64,000 nt of DNA, from positions 2,356,501 to 2,420,500 of the forward strand of contig CP025324.1 in NCBI GenBank assembly GCA_004014935.1. The letters run 5' to 3'. Origin of the DNA: Saccharomycopsis malanga (taxonomy: Eukaryota > Ascomycota > Saccharomycetes > Ascoideales > Saccharomycopsidaceae). The stretch's first letter is position 1; each line of letters opens with the position of its first letter. Of the stretch, positions 10,131-20,348 are shown piece after piece. The notes beneath the pieces were generated by a model. That model was not told where the DNA came from. It did not search any database and saw nothing but the letters and a program-made list of their open reading frames with translations. A program made the position numbers and the translations under genes.

Positions 10131-11400
10131 ATGCAAATCATATTCAAGAACTTCAAAAAAGAGAAGATTCCTGTTTCTGTGGACCCTTCTGACACGGTAT
10201 GTTGTGAAGTATAGTGGGTACAATGGTGGTTTTTAGTTTTGAGAGTTGCTTTCGGCGCTTGATCAAAAGATTGATTAAGCCAGAAATGTTGATTTTGTTT
10301 TAAATCTTTTCAAGTGATTGGCAGATTGACCACCATGGTATCAGAGGTATTGTAGAAAGCAGAAACTAACAAGATCTCATTAGGTATTGTCCGCCAAGGA
10401 AAAGCTTGCTGAATTAAAGTCCGCCGAGGCATCACAGCTTAAACTTGTCTATTCTGGCAGGGTTTTACAAGATGACAAATTGCTAGAGTCTTATAAAATC
10501 AAAGAAGATGACCAAATCATTTTCATGCTTTCTAAGGCAAAGGCTTCAAAGGAATCAACACCAGCACCAGCTGCTTCCAGCACTCCTCAGCCAGAAGAAG
10601 TTAAGCCTGAACAAAAGGAGCCAGTTTCCAACATAACTGGAAACACTTCTGCTCCGTCTGCCTCCACCAATCCCTCCACAATCTCTAGTGGTGACTTTGC
10701 CGCAGGCAGTCAAAGAGAAGCAATCATTAATAATATTGTCGAGATGGGCTACGAAAGATCTCAAGTAGAACAGGCTTTGCTTGCTGCTTACAACAATCCA
10801 GACAGAGCCGTTGAATATTTATTGACAGGGATTCCTGAAAGTGCTCAAAGAAGAGCACAACCACCTGCTGATGAGGGAGCTGCTGCTGAATCTACCACTG
10901 ATTCTGCTGCTGCTCCTGCTGCTGCTGCTACCGAATCTTCTAGCACGCCAGCTGGAAATTTGTTTGAACAGGCTGCTGCTATTTCTTCCCAGCAAGGCCA
11001 GGGTCACGCTGGTGCTCATGGTGGAGCTGCTGAAGGCAGTCCAGAACAGTTTGCTAGATTGAGAGATTTGCTTGCCCAGGATCCAACCATGTTGGATGCT
11101 GTGTTGAGCGAGATTGCCGCCAGTAATCCACAGTTGGCAGAAATGATCCAGAACGACCCAGAAGGGTTTGCTAGATTGGTCATGAGAGATGACGAAGGCG
11201 CTTTGGACGCATTTGGTGGTGCTGAAGGCGAAGAAGGCGGCGAAGAAGGATCTGTTCAAATACAGGTCACTCCAGAAGATCAAGCTGCTATTGCTAGACT
11301 ATGTGAATTAGGATTTGATCGTAATACTGTTATTCAGGTCTATTTTGCCTGCGACAAGAACGAAGAAGCTGCTGCTGATTTGTTGTTCAGAGATGAATAA
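10131..11400 (+). CDS. RAD23: Rad23, UBL-UBA repair and proteasome shuttle factor
   Basis: A spliced gene: exon 1 is 10131-10196 and exon 2 is 10384-11400, giving 360 residues. Exon 1 supplies the first 22 residues ([14 protein letters not shown]...), which complete the ubiquitin-like domain (1-75) and align with the S. cerevisiae N-terminus. Then come UBA1 (about 126-172), the Rad4/XPC-binding domain (about 241-287) and UBA2 (about 318-358). Ala/Ser/Pro-rich linkers join them. Rad23 stabilises Rad4 in damage recognition and carries ubiquitinated proteins to the proteasome. Without the intron the protein would lack a start codon, since exon 2 opens at a TTG context. It is transcribed divergently from RAD7. 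Confidence 0.96.
10197..10383 (+). other. Spliceosomal intron in RAD23
   Basis: A 187-nt intron with donor GTATGT, branch AACTAAC at 10364-10370 and acceptor TTAG. Its phase is 0, and it joins ACG to GTA within the ubiquitin-like domain. Confidence 0.93.
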
Positions 11401-12348
11401 TTTTGCTCTTGTTAAATGTTATTTTTCTTTCTTCTCCCCATTTTAATATGACTGTTGAATGTACTGTACCCTTTTGTCATCGGTAGAATCTCTTGTAGTT
11501 GATCGGCAATTTATCAAGGAGCTTCAATAGTTTAGGCCAAAGGCCAAATAGTTAATGCCTATTGGCTTAAACAAACAACTGGTATTACTTACACACTACA
11601 AAATATATGTAAATTTGTAAAATTATAATACTCCATAGATATGACTCAATTTCACTGGTTCAAAGATTGTAGATTGGAAGGTCAAGACATGAATTTATAC
11701 ATATTGTATCATTGGTAATAAACTCCTACTCCTATGGTCTGTTCGACTAGATACCTTGAACCCCTTTATTCTATGTTTTTTATGCTCTTCTTACAGCCCT
11801 TCTCTTTGATCTCCTCATTTGTTTTACTTATTCTGATTGGCTAGATTTATCAGGCAATACTAAAGCCATTGCCATATTATTTTCGTTATCTTTAAGAGTC
11901 TACACAGCGCCCTATAGCCTGTGATTACCCTTTTAGGCATCTCACTGTTCTAAATTCACTATTTAAGACTCTGTTTTCTCTTTTATTTTAGTCTTCTTCT
12001 ATTCTTTTATATAGTTGGCTACAAATCCATCCTAACATTACACATGTCTAATCAGATATATATATTTTACAACATCTCCTATGTAACGTAAACATACAAG
12101 GGTAACAAGACTTTACACAATTATGGCAATTCTTGTGATTCTCTGTTTTATAAACCAAATTCTCAATTCAAACTATCTGAATTATTGTACGAGTTACCAA
12201 CAAGCAATTTTGTTCTCATCTTGAAGGTTTTATATTTTTTTTATTTTCTTTCCCTTGATACCCAAACAAATAATTGATTTTCAGTACTCCTGACTAGTTA
12301 TACCATAGAAATAGCAATAGCATTGATTAATTCTTATTAAAACTACTA
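11401..12348. other. Convergent intergenic region RAD23-UTR4
   Basis: About 950 bp of AT-rich sequence between two convergent genes, so only terminators are expected. No open frame of note and no repeat-family match is seen. Confidence 0.4.
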
Positions 12349-13197
12349 CTAAAGTTGAAAACTTTTTATAATAGTCACATTCTTCTTGTCCTCTAATGTT
12401 ACCTCCTTATTTCCTGGCTTTTCTACAAGGCAGATCTTGAAGCCTGCTTTACTAGCAGCCTTTATTTCCAAGATGTTGTCGCTAAAAAACAAAATGTCCA
12501 GTGGCTTTACAGTTGGGTCGTGGGAAGATTTAATAGATTCGAAAATGTTACAATACGATTGCGACTCTGTCTTGTAACCAGAGGTGTTAATATCGTAATA
12601 ATCCGATATCAAAGGATTCAAGTCAGTTGTTTCAAAAGCTGAATCTATGGATTTAACATGGCCGAGGAGCAACTTCTGGGCCTTGACACTGCCACTGGAA
12701 TAGATGTAAATTTTGCAATTGTTCTGAGGATTGGCTAGTTTTTTCATAAAACCAATGGCATCTGGGAACAAGGAGACGGTAATCTCACCACTGGCATATC
12801 CAGAGGCCCATACGACTCCCTGAAGCTGTTTGAGATGTTTGTCTTTGACATCTCTGCGCACCAAGTCTTGAAAATGGAGTAGAAGCAGTTCATAAGATTG
12901 TGTCAACGCTGGGTTTTCCTCCCTAAGGGCAAGCAAAGTTTCATGGATTTTGAAATAATCAAGTTGTGGCGTCTGTTGTGGAGCTGAAGCTTCTGTCAAT
13001 GGATATTGAAACTTTTCAAGAATGGAGGGAATGTAGTTTAAAAAGTAGGTATAAAGATTGTCTTTAACAAACGAAATTGGACAGATTGTGCCCTCAATGT
13101 CAAAAACAACATGTTTTATGCCGTCTACAAGTACTTTGAGCTCAGAAGACATGGGCTTTTTGGGTGTTATAATGCTCTTTAATGACTGATGATTCAT
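12349..13197 (-). CDS. UTR4: Enolase-phosphatase E1 (methionine salvage)
   Basis: A 282-residue haloacid-dehalogenase enzyme that enolises and dephosphorylates 2,3-diketo-5-methylthio-1-phosphopentane in the methionine salvage pathway. It carries VFDIEGTICPISFVKD (HAD motif I, DxExT as in this family), IYSSGSVKAQKLL (motif II), INTSGYKTESQSY, and FFSDNILEIKAA (motif III). It is longer than S. cerevisiae Utr4 (about 227 residues) owing to internal inserts. Met16 at 13152 is an equally plausible start, since family members begin shortly before the DIEGT motif. Confidence 0.93.
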   Translation of the reverse strand: MNHQSLKSIITPKKPMSSELKVLVDGIKHVVFDIEGTICPISFVKDNLYTYFLNYIPSILEKFQYPLTEASAPQQTPQLDYFKIHETLLALREENPALTQSYELLLLHFQDLVRRDVKDKHLKQLQGVVWASGYASGEITVSLFPDAIGFMKKLANPQNNCKIYIYSSGSVKAQKLLLGHVKSIDSAFETTDLNPLISDYYDINTSGYKTESQSYCNIFESIKSSHDPTVKPLDILFFSDNILEIKAASKAGFKICLVEKPGNKEVTLEDKKNVTIIKSFQL

Positions 13198-14651
13198 CCC
13201 CGGAAAACGCTTTGAAACTTTCCGATGGAAAATTGAAATATTTTGTCACGGCATCTACCATGTTAACTATACCAAAGTTGATAATATCATTGCTGCAAAG
13301 GCTAGGATGTTGATTGATATGTTTTGGAAGTTTCAAATTGTGTAAATATCTTAGACAGAGCACAGATCTGTATGAGCCGTTCTTTTGCTACGATAACTTT
13401 ATATACTGTTGGCATGGAAAACTGTTGGCTAAAAAGTATCAACTGTAATTATGGTATTGCTGTACAACAATAGTGCTTCATATGAAAACTAATCTACCAG
13501 TAGATGACCATATGAAATAAAAATGTTTTGATGAATTTATTTTTCATACATTAAAGCTATTTCATTACTATTATAAGCTACATACATACATACATACATA
13601 CATACCTGTAACAGGATATGTAAAAACTCTATCCATATCATACCTAATTTGGCTGCAAAGACCATAAAATTAAACAACTACAACTTTAAATAAATCCACG
13701 AGTATACAGTATTTCATGTGGTTTTCTACTAACATGTTTTTGTTATGGGTTGCACTTCCTGCGGAAAATGAACCTGATAGACACAACCATCTGTTACCAT
13801 GTGCAAAATTAAGTTGATTCAAAGAATTCTACATAAAAAATTCAATATATATATGAACAATAGGAATTTCTAGCGAAAGCATAAGATTGCCTCATCCATC
13901 GTTCTAGACCATACGAATACTCTAGGGGCATGTGAGCTATGCATTGTAAAGCAGCATCTTACTGAAGACCATGTCTGGCTGCCTAATAGCGAAGTTAAAA
14001 GTTTAAAAATAAAGAGCCATTTTGAGTGGGCGATGATTTTCTATGGGTTGGCAGTGTTGGTTCCTGAATCATAAATGTTTTCCCACACTCACAATAGAAT
14101 TCCCTTCCCTTAATCAGCATTGAATTAGCTTGATCTCAGCTACATGCTGTTTCGTTTCAGTAGACACGATATTGAGGATTTTTGATTATTCAACAAAACC
14201 TTTCCACATTTCAAGAGCCGTCAACCCATTGAACACCTTCAACCTAACATTTGGCTGGCACAGTTAGTGAAATAAATGTTCCTGAAAATCGTAACTTGAT
14301 CTACTAGGGTTTTTATAAAAAGGTAAGGATAGTGCGTCATGCATGCAGGTGCAGGGCCCCGAACAATCCAACATGCGCAGTAGACAATACCAGTTTTACC
14401 GCGTCCATTTTCTGGAACAATACTATGATGTTTGAGGAAAGTAAGACGACAGATCTAGGCCAAACTGGGCTATAAAGGTTCTTCAGTTTCCTTATAGGGC
14501 CCATTGCTCCGAGTAGTTGTTGATATGTTTATTGTTTTTTAGAGTTTCTTGTAGGGTTTTCAGGAATTATATCAGTTTACCAAATTACTCTTTTTTTTTG
14601 GTAAACTTTTTTTACTATTTTCCTGAAATAGTTCATTTAAATGAGAAATAT
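13198..14651. other. Divergent promoter region UTR4 / aspartyl protease
   Basis: About 1.45 kb between divergent genes. It holds a (CATA)6 microsatellite at 13581-13604 and a TATA-like stretch at about 13845-13855. A 73-codon minus-strand frame at 13142-13363 lacks an early ATG and overlaps the UTR4 start. The long upstream region suits a regulated secreted protease. Confidence 0.45.
13581..13604. repeat. (CATA)6 microsatellite
   Basis: Six perfect CATA tetranucleotides in the UTR4-protease intergenic region. Confidence 0.9.
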
Positions 14652-15794
14652 ATGTTGAAAATGTTTATTAGCAAGGTGTTCACGACATTATTGGCAGCAG
14701 GTTTCGGTGTTACAGCTCCAATCGAAAAAGCTCCAAAGACATATTCTCTTAGCTTCGACATTTTCAAGAAAAGCCGTAATACTGGTGCTAGCAAGGCCAC
14801 ATCTCCTTACGGTGTAAATGCCACGTTGATCAATGAATACAACTTCTATGTGGCTACTGTCAACTTAGGAACCCCTGCTCAAACTCTCAAGGTGCTTCTT
14901 GACACTGGATCGTCTGATTTGTGGGTTCCTGGCGAAGGGGCAGAGAGTCTTTATGGTACATTCAATGCTTCGGAATCGTCCACCTTCAAAAATGTCAGTT
15001 CAGACTTCCATATCTTGTATAACGATGGAACCAGTGCAAGAGGGGTTTGGGCCTCTGATACCTTCAGCATTGGTGATGCTGAGGTTGATGGTTTGCAGTT
15101 TGGCTATGCAACCTACGAAGATTCAGGAGAGGGTGTTTTAGGTATTGGTCTTCGTGAAAATGAGGCCAGCAATGCTAGAAACAATCAGAACAGAACCACG
15201 TATGATAATTTGCCTCTACTATTGAAAAGCCAAGGTATTATAGATTCTATCTCATATTCCTTATTCTTGGACTCTCCTGATGCAACATCGGGTACCTTGA
15301 CTTTTGGAGGTATTGATAAAACAAAATATGAAGGCGATTTACACTACTTTGACCTCTTGGACGTTGACTTGAGTGGACAGCAAACAGATTCTCCAAGCAC
15401 TTTCAGTATTGATTTAGATGGCATTGCTACTGGAAACATGTCTTTCCAACAGACATATCCAGCTCTTCTAGACTCTGGCAGCACTCTTGTATATGCCCCA
15501 AAGGCTATTGCCAATAAGATTGGCGAAAGATATGGAACCTATGACCAGTCTTCTGGATTGTATAAAATCAACTGTAACGCCACTGGTGATGACTTTGTCT
15601 ATACCTTTGGCAATTTGACCATCACGATTCCTTTCTCCAGTGCTGTCTACGAAACCAACGGTGCTCTGTGTGCTCTTGGGATTTTCCCAAACCAACAGGA
15701 CACGTATATTTTAGGCGATGGGTTCCTTAGATCTGCCTATGCCCATTACGACTTGGAAGGCTTGAAAATCGGTCTTGCCCAAGCCAAATATTGA
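14652..15794 (+). CDS. Secreted aspartyl protease (SAP/pepsin family)
   Basis: A 380-residue pepsin-fold protease. 14652 is the first ATG in the frame; the next, at 14661, would also leave a signal peptide (MFISKVFTTLLAAGFG). A short propeptide with a KKSR basic site follows at about residues 40-45, where Kex2-type processing would free the enzyme. The two catalytic motifs are DTGSSDLW (Asp84) and LLDSGSTLVY (Asp274). The C-terminal ILGDGFLRSAYAHYDLEG block is typical of Candida SAP enzymes. There is no Ser/Thr-rich tail or GPI signal, so it should be released rather than cell-wall bound. The substrate and orthologue number cannot be fixed from sequence alone. Confidence 0.92.
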   Translation: MLKMFISKVFTTLLAAGFGVTAPIEKAPKTYSLSFDIFKKSRNTGASKATSPYGVNATLINEYNFYVATVNLGTPAQTLKVLLDTGSSDLWVPGEGAESLYGTFNASESSTFKNVSSDFHILYNDGTSARGVWASDTFSIGDAEVDGLQFGYATYEDSGEGVLGIGLRENEASNARNNQNRTTYDNLPLLLKSQGIIDSISYSLFLDSPDATSGTLTFGGIDKTKYEGDLHYFDLLDVDLSGQQTDSPSTFSIDLDGIATGNMSFQQTYPALLDSGSTLVYAPKAIANKIGERYGTYDQSSGLYKINCNATGDDFVYTFGNLTITIPFSSAVYETNGALCALGIFPNQQDTYILGDGFLRSAYAHYDLEGLKIGLAQAKY

Positions 15795-15936
15795 TTTCTT
15801 ATTACTCATTTTTTCTTTCATACCGCATTTTACAGATATTTATAAATACCCTTTTATATACAATACAAAATGAATTCGCCATAAAACATGTCTCAACAAG
15901 GCAACATCTGATTATATATGTCATTAAAATTGCTTT

Positions 15937-16278
15937 TATTAATAATAATTTCTTGTATTTCGAGCCCAGTACATATCAGTTTCGTATATACGCGCCATGT
16001 CTAAGGGCAGCCCAATCATGTCCGGTTATCATAATTTTCGTGCTTAATATATTGGAAAATAAGCATTTCTTGGCCTAGATTGTGTTTCAGACAGTAAAGT
16101 TACGTTCAGCATCGTAAAAAGAAGCGAATAAAAGTGTTGGTATGGGGAATCGAACCAGCCTTTTTGCTAGGTCTTTTTTCTCTTCTCCAAGATTGCTATC
16201 TGCTGATTTATCCTGCCAGATCTTTTTCTCTTCTTCGAGAGCACTGGCTACTGAGCCATACGGCCCAGCGGCAACTTG
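15937..16278 (-). mobile_element. SINE-like element, apparently full length
   Basis: Read on the minus strand, the element starts near GCCGCTGGGCCGTATGG. It has an A-box match TGGCTCAGTAGC (16247-16258) and a perfect B-box GGTTCGATTCC (16146-16156). A unique body follows, then the family 3' core (GAAACTGATATGTACTGGGC, near 15965-15985) and a short ATT-rich tail. A purine-rich stretch of about 22 bp, AGAAGAGAAAAA with flanks, is duplicated in the head. It does not fold as a tRNA, because the T stem and D arm are degenerate. Copies of head or tail recur at five or more other sites in the window. ATACAAAAT occurs on both sides (near 15863 and 16288) as a possible target duplication, but the ends are not firmly placed. 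Confidence 0.6.
16146..16258 (-). promoter_or_regulatory. Internal Pol III promoter (A and B boxes)
   Basis: The A box (16247-16258) and B box (16146-16156) are spaced about 90 bp apart, and a TTTT run follows about 10 bp downstream. This is the arrangement of a TFIIIC-dependent internal promoter. Activity is inferred. Confidence 0.5.
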
Positions 16279-16326
16279 GTTGTATTCATACAAAATATAT
16301 TACTATTATATACACATAGGAATGGT

Positions 16327-17061
16327 TCAAGTCAGTCTACCATTATTTATACCACTATTTTTTTCTACAATGCCCCATATTCTGTCCATCTTGATACCTC
16401 CCAAGTCGTCGGCCACGTAGTAATACCGTATCACACCATTTTCATCGGTGTGCTGCCATAGCTTGGTGCCATAAAGAGATTTGGTCAATTTCAACTTGTT
16501 AACCTTGACCAACTCGTTGTAGTGCCGTTTTCCTCCTGCTGTCAACTTCTCCATGATCAAAGTCTCATCTTGGGTCAAATTGTCCAATGTTTGAGGGACC
16601 TTATTCTTGTCGTACAAGCGGAATATTTTGGTGACGTAATGACGGGTGAAATAATGGGCAAATGGCACAGGAACTACGGAAAGAGCAGCCGTCAAAGCAG
16701 CTAGCTCGTCGCTAAAATTAGGGGAATTATGAATCAAATAAGCAACATAAAGCCCTACTAGTGAAGATCCTAACGTTATCCGTTTTACAAGAGAAATATA
16801 GGATACGGCTGGCGCAGTATATAGAGGAAAGTAACCGGCCCGGAGATTCAGAGGAAGCGGGACTGGAATAAACGATCTAGGAAGCTTTATAAACACTTTC
16901 TGGGTTTCTTCTTTGTTGGCATATGCTGAGGACTTGGGAACCGGTAACCCTTCTTTATCAACATTGATACCGCCAGCGGTATTGCCATTAGAAGATATGG
17001 ATGTTCCATGAAACCGTACTATCCCTCTGGTACTAAACCCTCTTTTCCAAACCTGTATCAT
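16327..17061 (-). CDS. Predicted mitochondrial membrane protein, TMEM70/TMEM186-like
   Basis: A 244-residue protein starting at the Met at 17061; the frame upstream opens at a GTG. The first 35 residues are basic and Ser/Arg-rich with no acids until residue 34, as in a mitochondrial presequence. Two hydrophobic segments (about residues 90-110 and 125-145) are followed by HYFTRHYVTKIFRLYD and a soluble C-terminal domain. The two-helix hairpin followed by a basic segment and soluble domain resembles the TMEM70/TMEM186/TMEM223 group (DUF1301). That group includes factors for respiratory complex assembly. The family call is tentative. The SINE-like element begins about 50 bp beyond its 3' end. 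Confidence 0.6.
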   Translation of the reverse strand: MIQVWKRGFSTRGIVRFHGTSISSNGNTAGGINVDKEGLPVPKSSAYANKEETQKVFIKLPRSFIPVPLPLNLRAGYFPLYTAPAVSYISLVKRITLGSSLVGLYVAYLIHNSPNFSDELAALTAALSVVPVPFAHYFTRHYVTKIFRLYDKNKVPQTLDNLTQDETLIMEKLTAGGKRHYNELVKVNKLKLTKSLYGTKLWQHTDENGVIRYYYVADDLGGIKMDRIWGIVEKNSGINNGRLT

Positions 17062-17501
17062 GGCAAAAACCTCCCTCAATTGATTATAGATCACTATCTA
17101 ATCGATTTATTGTCACCAGTTAACCAACTTAACCGCCATACTACATACTGCCTATCTACCAGTATGAAAATTTTTTGTCACCTGACCTTTCCTTACCCTG
17201 TTCTAGATTTCTCCAGAAGAAATGCAGTGCGAAAGGAAAGAAAAATCAAGCCAAAATAAGAGGAAGAAGAAGAAGAAGAAAAAAAAAAAATTATAGCAAA
17301 AACGGGATTGATATATATCATTTGGATTTAAATATAACATAACGAGTTTGATACGCTGGTGATAGTAATAAGCGTTAGAATTGATCCAACTGCAATCGAC
17401 CAATTTTGAAGCATACGATTGATTAGCAAGATTTTGGAAAAGTAATATAACTTATATATATATTAGTAGAGGCAAAACACGAAAAAAAAAGAAAAAGAAA
17501 A
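17062..17501. other. Divergent promoter of TMEM70-like gene and SRP1
   Basis: A 440-bp spacer with a purine-rich GAA/A run at about 17258-17291 and poly-A just before the SRP1 start. No gene seen. Confidence 0.5.
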
Positions 17502-19118
17502 ATGGACGCTGATACCACAACTAAATTTGTTCCAGAACATCGTCGTACAAACTTCAAAAATAAGTCGAGATTTGAGGCTGATGAGTTGAGAAGAAGAAGA
17601 GAGACCCAACAGGTCGAGCTTAGAAAGCAGAAAAGAGAGGAAACTTTGCTTAAAAGAAGAAATCTTATTGATATGAACTTGAATGATGATTCTGATGATG
17701 AAAACAGTGATGATGATCAAAACTTTTTGCAACATCTCGAATCAGAATTACCTAAAATGATGGAAGAAATCAGTTCTAGCGATTTCAATTCGCAATTGCA
17801 TGCCACCATCAAATTCAGACAAATCTTGTCTAGAGAACACAATCCTCCAATTGATTTGGTCATTAAGACCGGCGTAGTTCCTATTTTGATCGGCTTCATG
17901 CAAGACCAACCAGAATTGTTACAATTGGAGGCCGCTTGGGCATTGACCAATATTGCCTCTGGTACCTCTGAGCAAACCAAAGTGGTTGTTGAAGCTGGTG
18001 CTGTTCCTCACTTTGTTCAATTATTGTATTCTCAATCGTTGGATGTTAAGGAACAGGCCATTTGGGCTTTGGGTAATGTTGCCGGTGATTCTTCGACTTT
18101 CAGAGACTTTGTCTTGAGTTGTAACGCCATGCCTCCTGTCTTGTCTTTATTCAGCTCCACTAAAATGTCTTTGGTAAGAACCGCTACTTGGACTCTTTCC
18201 AACTTGTGCAGAGGTAAGAATCCTCATCCAAACTGGGATATGGTCAGCTCTGCTTTGCCTACCTTGGCCAAGTTGATCTATTCTACTGACACCGAAACCC
18301 TAATCGACGCTTGTTGGGCTATCAGTTATTTATCTGACGGGCCAGCAGAAGCTATCCAAGCTGTCATTGACGCTAGAATCCCAAGAAGATTGGTCGAATT
18401 GTTGGGCCATGATTCTAACTTGGTTAAGACCCCTGCTTTGAGAGCTGTTGGCAATATTGTTACTGGTAACGATACTCAAACCCAATATGTCATCAATGCT
18501 GGTGTCTTGAGTGCTTTGTTGCCATTGTTGAGCAATCCTAAAGAATCTATTAAGAAGGAAGCTTGTTGGACCATTTCAAATATCACTGCTGGTAACACAG
18601 AGCAAATCCAGGCTGTTATTGACAGCAATTTGATCCCTCCTTTGATCAGAATCTTGACTTCTGGTGAGTACAAAACTAAGAAGGAAGCTTGCTGGGCTAT
18701 CAGTAACGCCTCCTCTGGTGGTTTGACCAAACCAAACCAAATCAGATATTTGGTTCAACAAGGATGTGTCAAGCCACTTTGCGATTTGTTGACTATCGGT
18801 GACAACAAGATCATCGAAGTCGCTTTAGACGCTTTGGAAAACATCTTGAAAATGGGTGAGATGGAAAAAGAGTTGAAAGGTGCTAATGTCAATGAGAACG
18901 CCATTTACATCGAAGAAGCAGGTGGTATGGACAAGATCTTTGAGTGTCAAAGAAATGAAAACGAAAGAATTTACGAAAAAGCCTACAACATCATTGATAA
19001 ATACTTCAATGATGAAGAGGATGATGGAAATAACGACGATGAATTGAATCCTGTCAACAACGGTGACACTTTTGGTTTTGGTGCTGCTCAACAACCAAAA
19101 GAAGGTTTCCAATTTTAA
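17502..19118 (+). CDS. SRP1: Importin alpha (karyopherin alpha)
   Basis: A 538-residue nuclear import adaptor that binds classical nuclear localisation signals and hands cargo to importin beta. Residues 1-60 form the basic importin-beta-binding domain ([31 protein letters not shown]). Ten armadillo repeats fill about residues 85-500, with the repeated W..SN and [10 protein letters not shown] / [11 protein letters not shown] pattern that lines the NLS groove. The acidic tail contains the CAS/Cse1-binding region. Length equals that of the S. cerevisiae protein (542). No in-frame CTG codon was found in the gene. Confidence 0.98.
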   Translation: MDADTTTKFVPEHRRTNFKNKSRFEADELRRRRETQQVELRKQKREETLLKRRNLIDMNLNDDSDDENSDDDQNFLQHLESELPKMMEEISSSDFNSQLHATIKFRQILSREHNPPIDLVIKTGVVPILIGFMQDQPELLQLEAAWALTNIASGTSEQTKVVVEAGAVPHFVQLLYSQSLDVKEQAIWALGNVAGDSSTFRDFVLSCNAMPPVLSLFSSTKMSLVRTATWTLSNLCRGKNPHPNWDMVSSALPTLAKLIYSTDTETLIDACWAISYLSDGPAEAIQAVIDARIPRRLVELLGHDSNLVKTPALRAVGNIVTGNDTQTQYVINAGVLSALLPLLSNPKESIKKEACWTISNITAGNTEQIQAVIDSNLIPPLIRILTSGEYKTKKEACWAISNASSGGLTKPNQIRYLVQQGCVKPLCDLLTIGDNKIIEVALDALENILKMGEMEKELKGANVNENAIYIEEAGGMDKIFECQRNENERIYEKAYNIIDKYFNDEEDDGNNDDELNPVNNGDTFGFGAAQQPKEGFQF

Positions 19119-20348
19119 ATATGGCTCAGAATCATATATCACAAGCATGTCACTACTTATTATTCAGTTTTTTTTATTCTTTTCTTCTCTTTCCATTTAT
19201 GCTGGTTATTGATTGAATAGCGTTTTGCCTTTTTTCACATATCTTTCATCCTTTTATCCTTTTTTAATGATTGTCTGTCTCATTTTTCCCTGTTTATTAT
19301 CATCATTTTGGAGCAATATTTTTATTGCCCCTAGTTTTTCTCATCATTTGTTCACATTTATACATTATCTCTCTCCATTTACTATTTATCATTTACCATT
19401 TACAACTTTATACTTTAACTAATTTCACTCTATTTTTCTGATTCACTGGCCATTTTACTACTTTTCATGTCCTCTTTTCCTCTCTATACAACTCCATTTT
19501 ATACTGCTGTTTCATCCCTTCACCTATTTAGTTTTCTAATCTCTTTTTTTGATCTTTACTTTTAATGAAATTCTGTCTTTTTTCTCAACTTTTTGTTGAA
19601 AGTATTCAATTTTTTTTTTCTAGCCAAAACGGCTTATGATCTTTGAACAATTTCATTCTAGTGTTATTTACTATTCATATGGGTCCCTATTTACTTACTT
19701 TGAACGTAGCGAGTTGAGCTACCATAAAGCGGTTTATTTCCCCGTGGAAAAAGCCAGCACCCCAGACTGTGAGTATCATTACATTTGTACAAAAGGTATA
19801 TAGTAAATGGACATGCTAATTGGGTGTACCAAGAAGGCTGTTTGGTATATTCAAGTATTGGAAAGTGCACTTTCCAAGGAAGTCAGGTAAACATACGAGT
19901 CCAGTTAAATGCTACCTCCAGTTGCACATATATAGATGTTTTCGTAATTATTACACCCGTAGAAAGAAAAATTTTATTTTGGAGGGTACCAGAAACAATA
20001 GTTCAACATTAGTTCAACATATCTCAAATTGAATACTTTTGCAAATCAGTTTCAACTTGCTTGTTAAATGCCAAGACTTGCTTTTCGAACACATCTATTA
20101 ATAAGCAAATCCTTTACTATCAAATTGTTGAGAATCTGGCCAAAGCAAGTGCAAACAAAAAGCACATATACTGTAACCTCAGTAAGCTTTACAATGGGAA
20201 AGAAACCAAAATATATAATTATGCCTGAATTCAAATAGCAATATGTAATTTATAAATAATGAATATTGGAAAGAGTTAAGATGTATAAAAGAAATAAAAA
20301 ATAGAGCCAAAAACAAGATGCAAGGTTAAAAGAATCAAATAAAACAAA
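19119..20348. other. Convergent intergenic region SRP1-DOA4
   Basis: The first 500 bp (to about 19620) are strikingly pyrimidine-rich on the plus strand, with many T runs. The rest is ordinary AT-rich sequence. A 75-codon open frame at 19785 has no support. No RNA gene recognised. Confidence 0.4.

Noticed and set aside
13142-13363. 73-codon minus-strand frame overlapping the UTR4 start
   Set aside because: It has no early ATG, and another frame across the same bases is equally open; likely chance in AT-rich sequence.
13581-13604. GTATGT-like donors on the minus strand
   Set aside because: They come from the (CATA)6 microsatellite and have no matching acceptor or exon.
16141-16260. Possible tRNA gene with a long intron
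   Set aside because: A and B boxes are present, but the acceptor, D and T stems do not pair as a tRNA, and the same head recurs elsewhere as a repeat.
19785-20012. Overlapping 70-75-codon frames after SRP1
   Set aside because: Two frames are equally open over the same bases, with no conserved motif.
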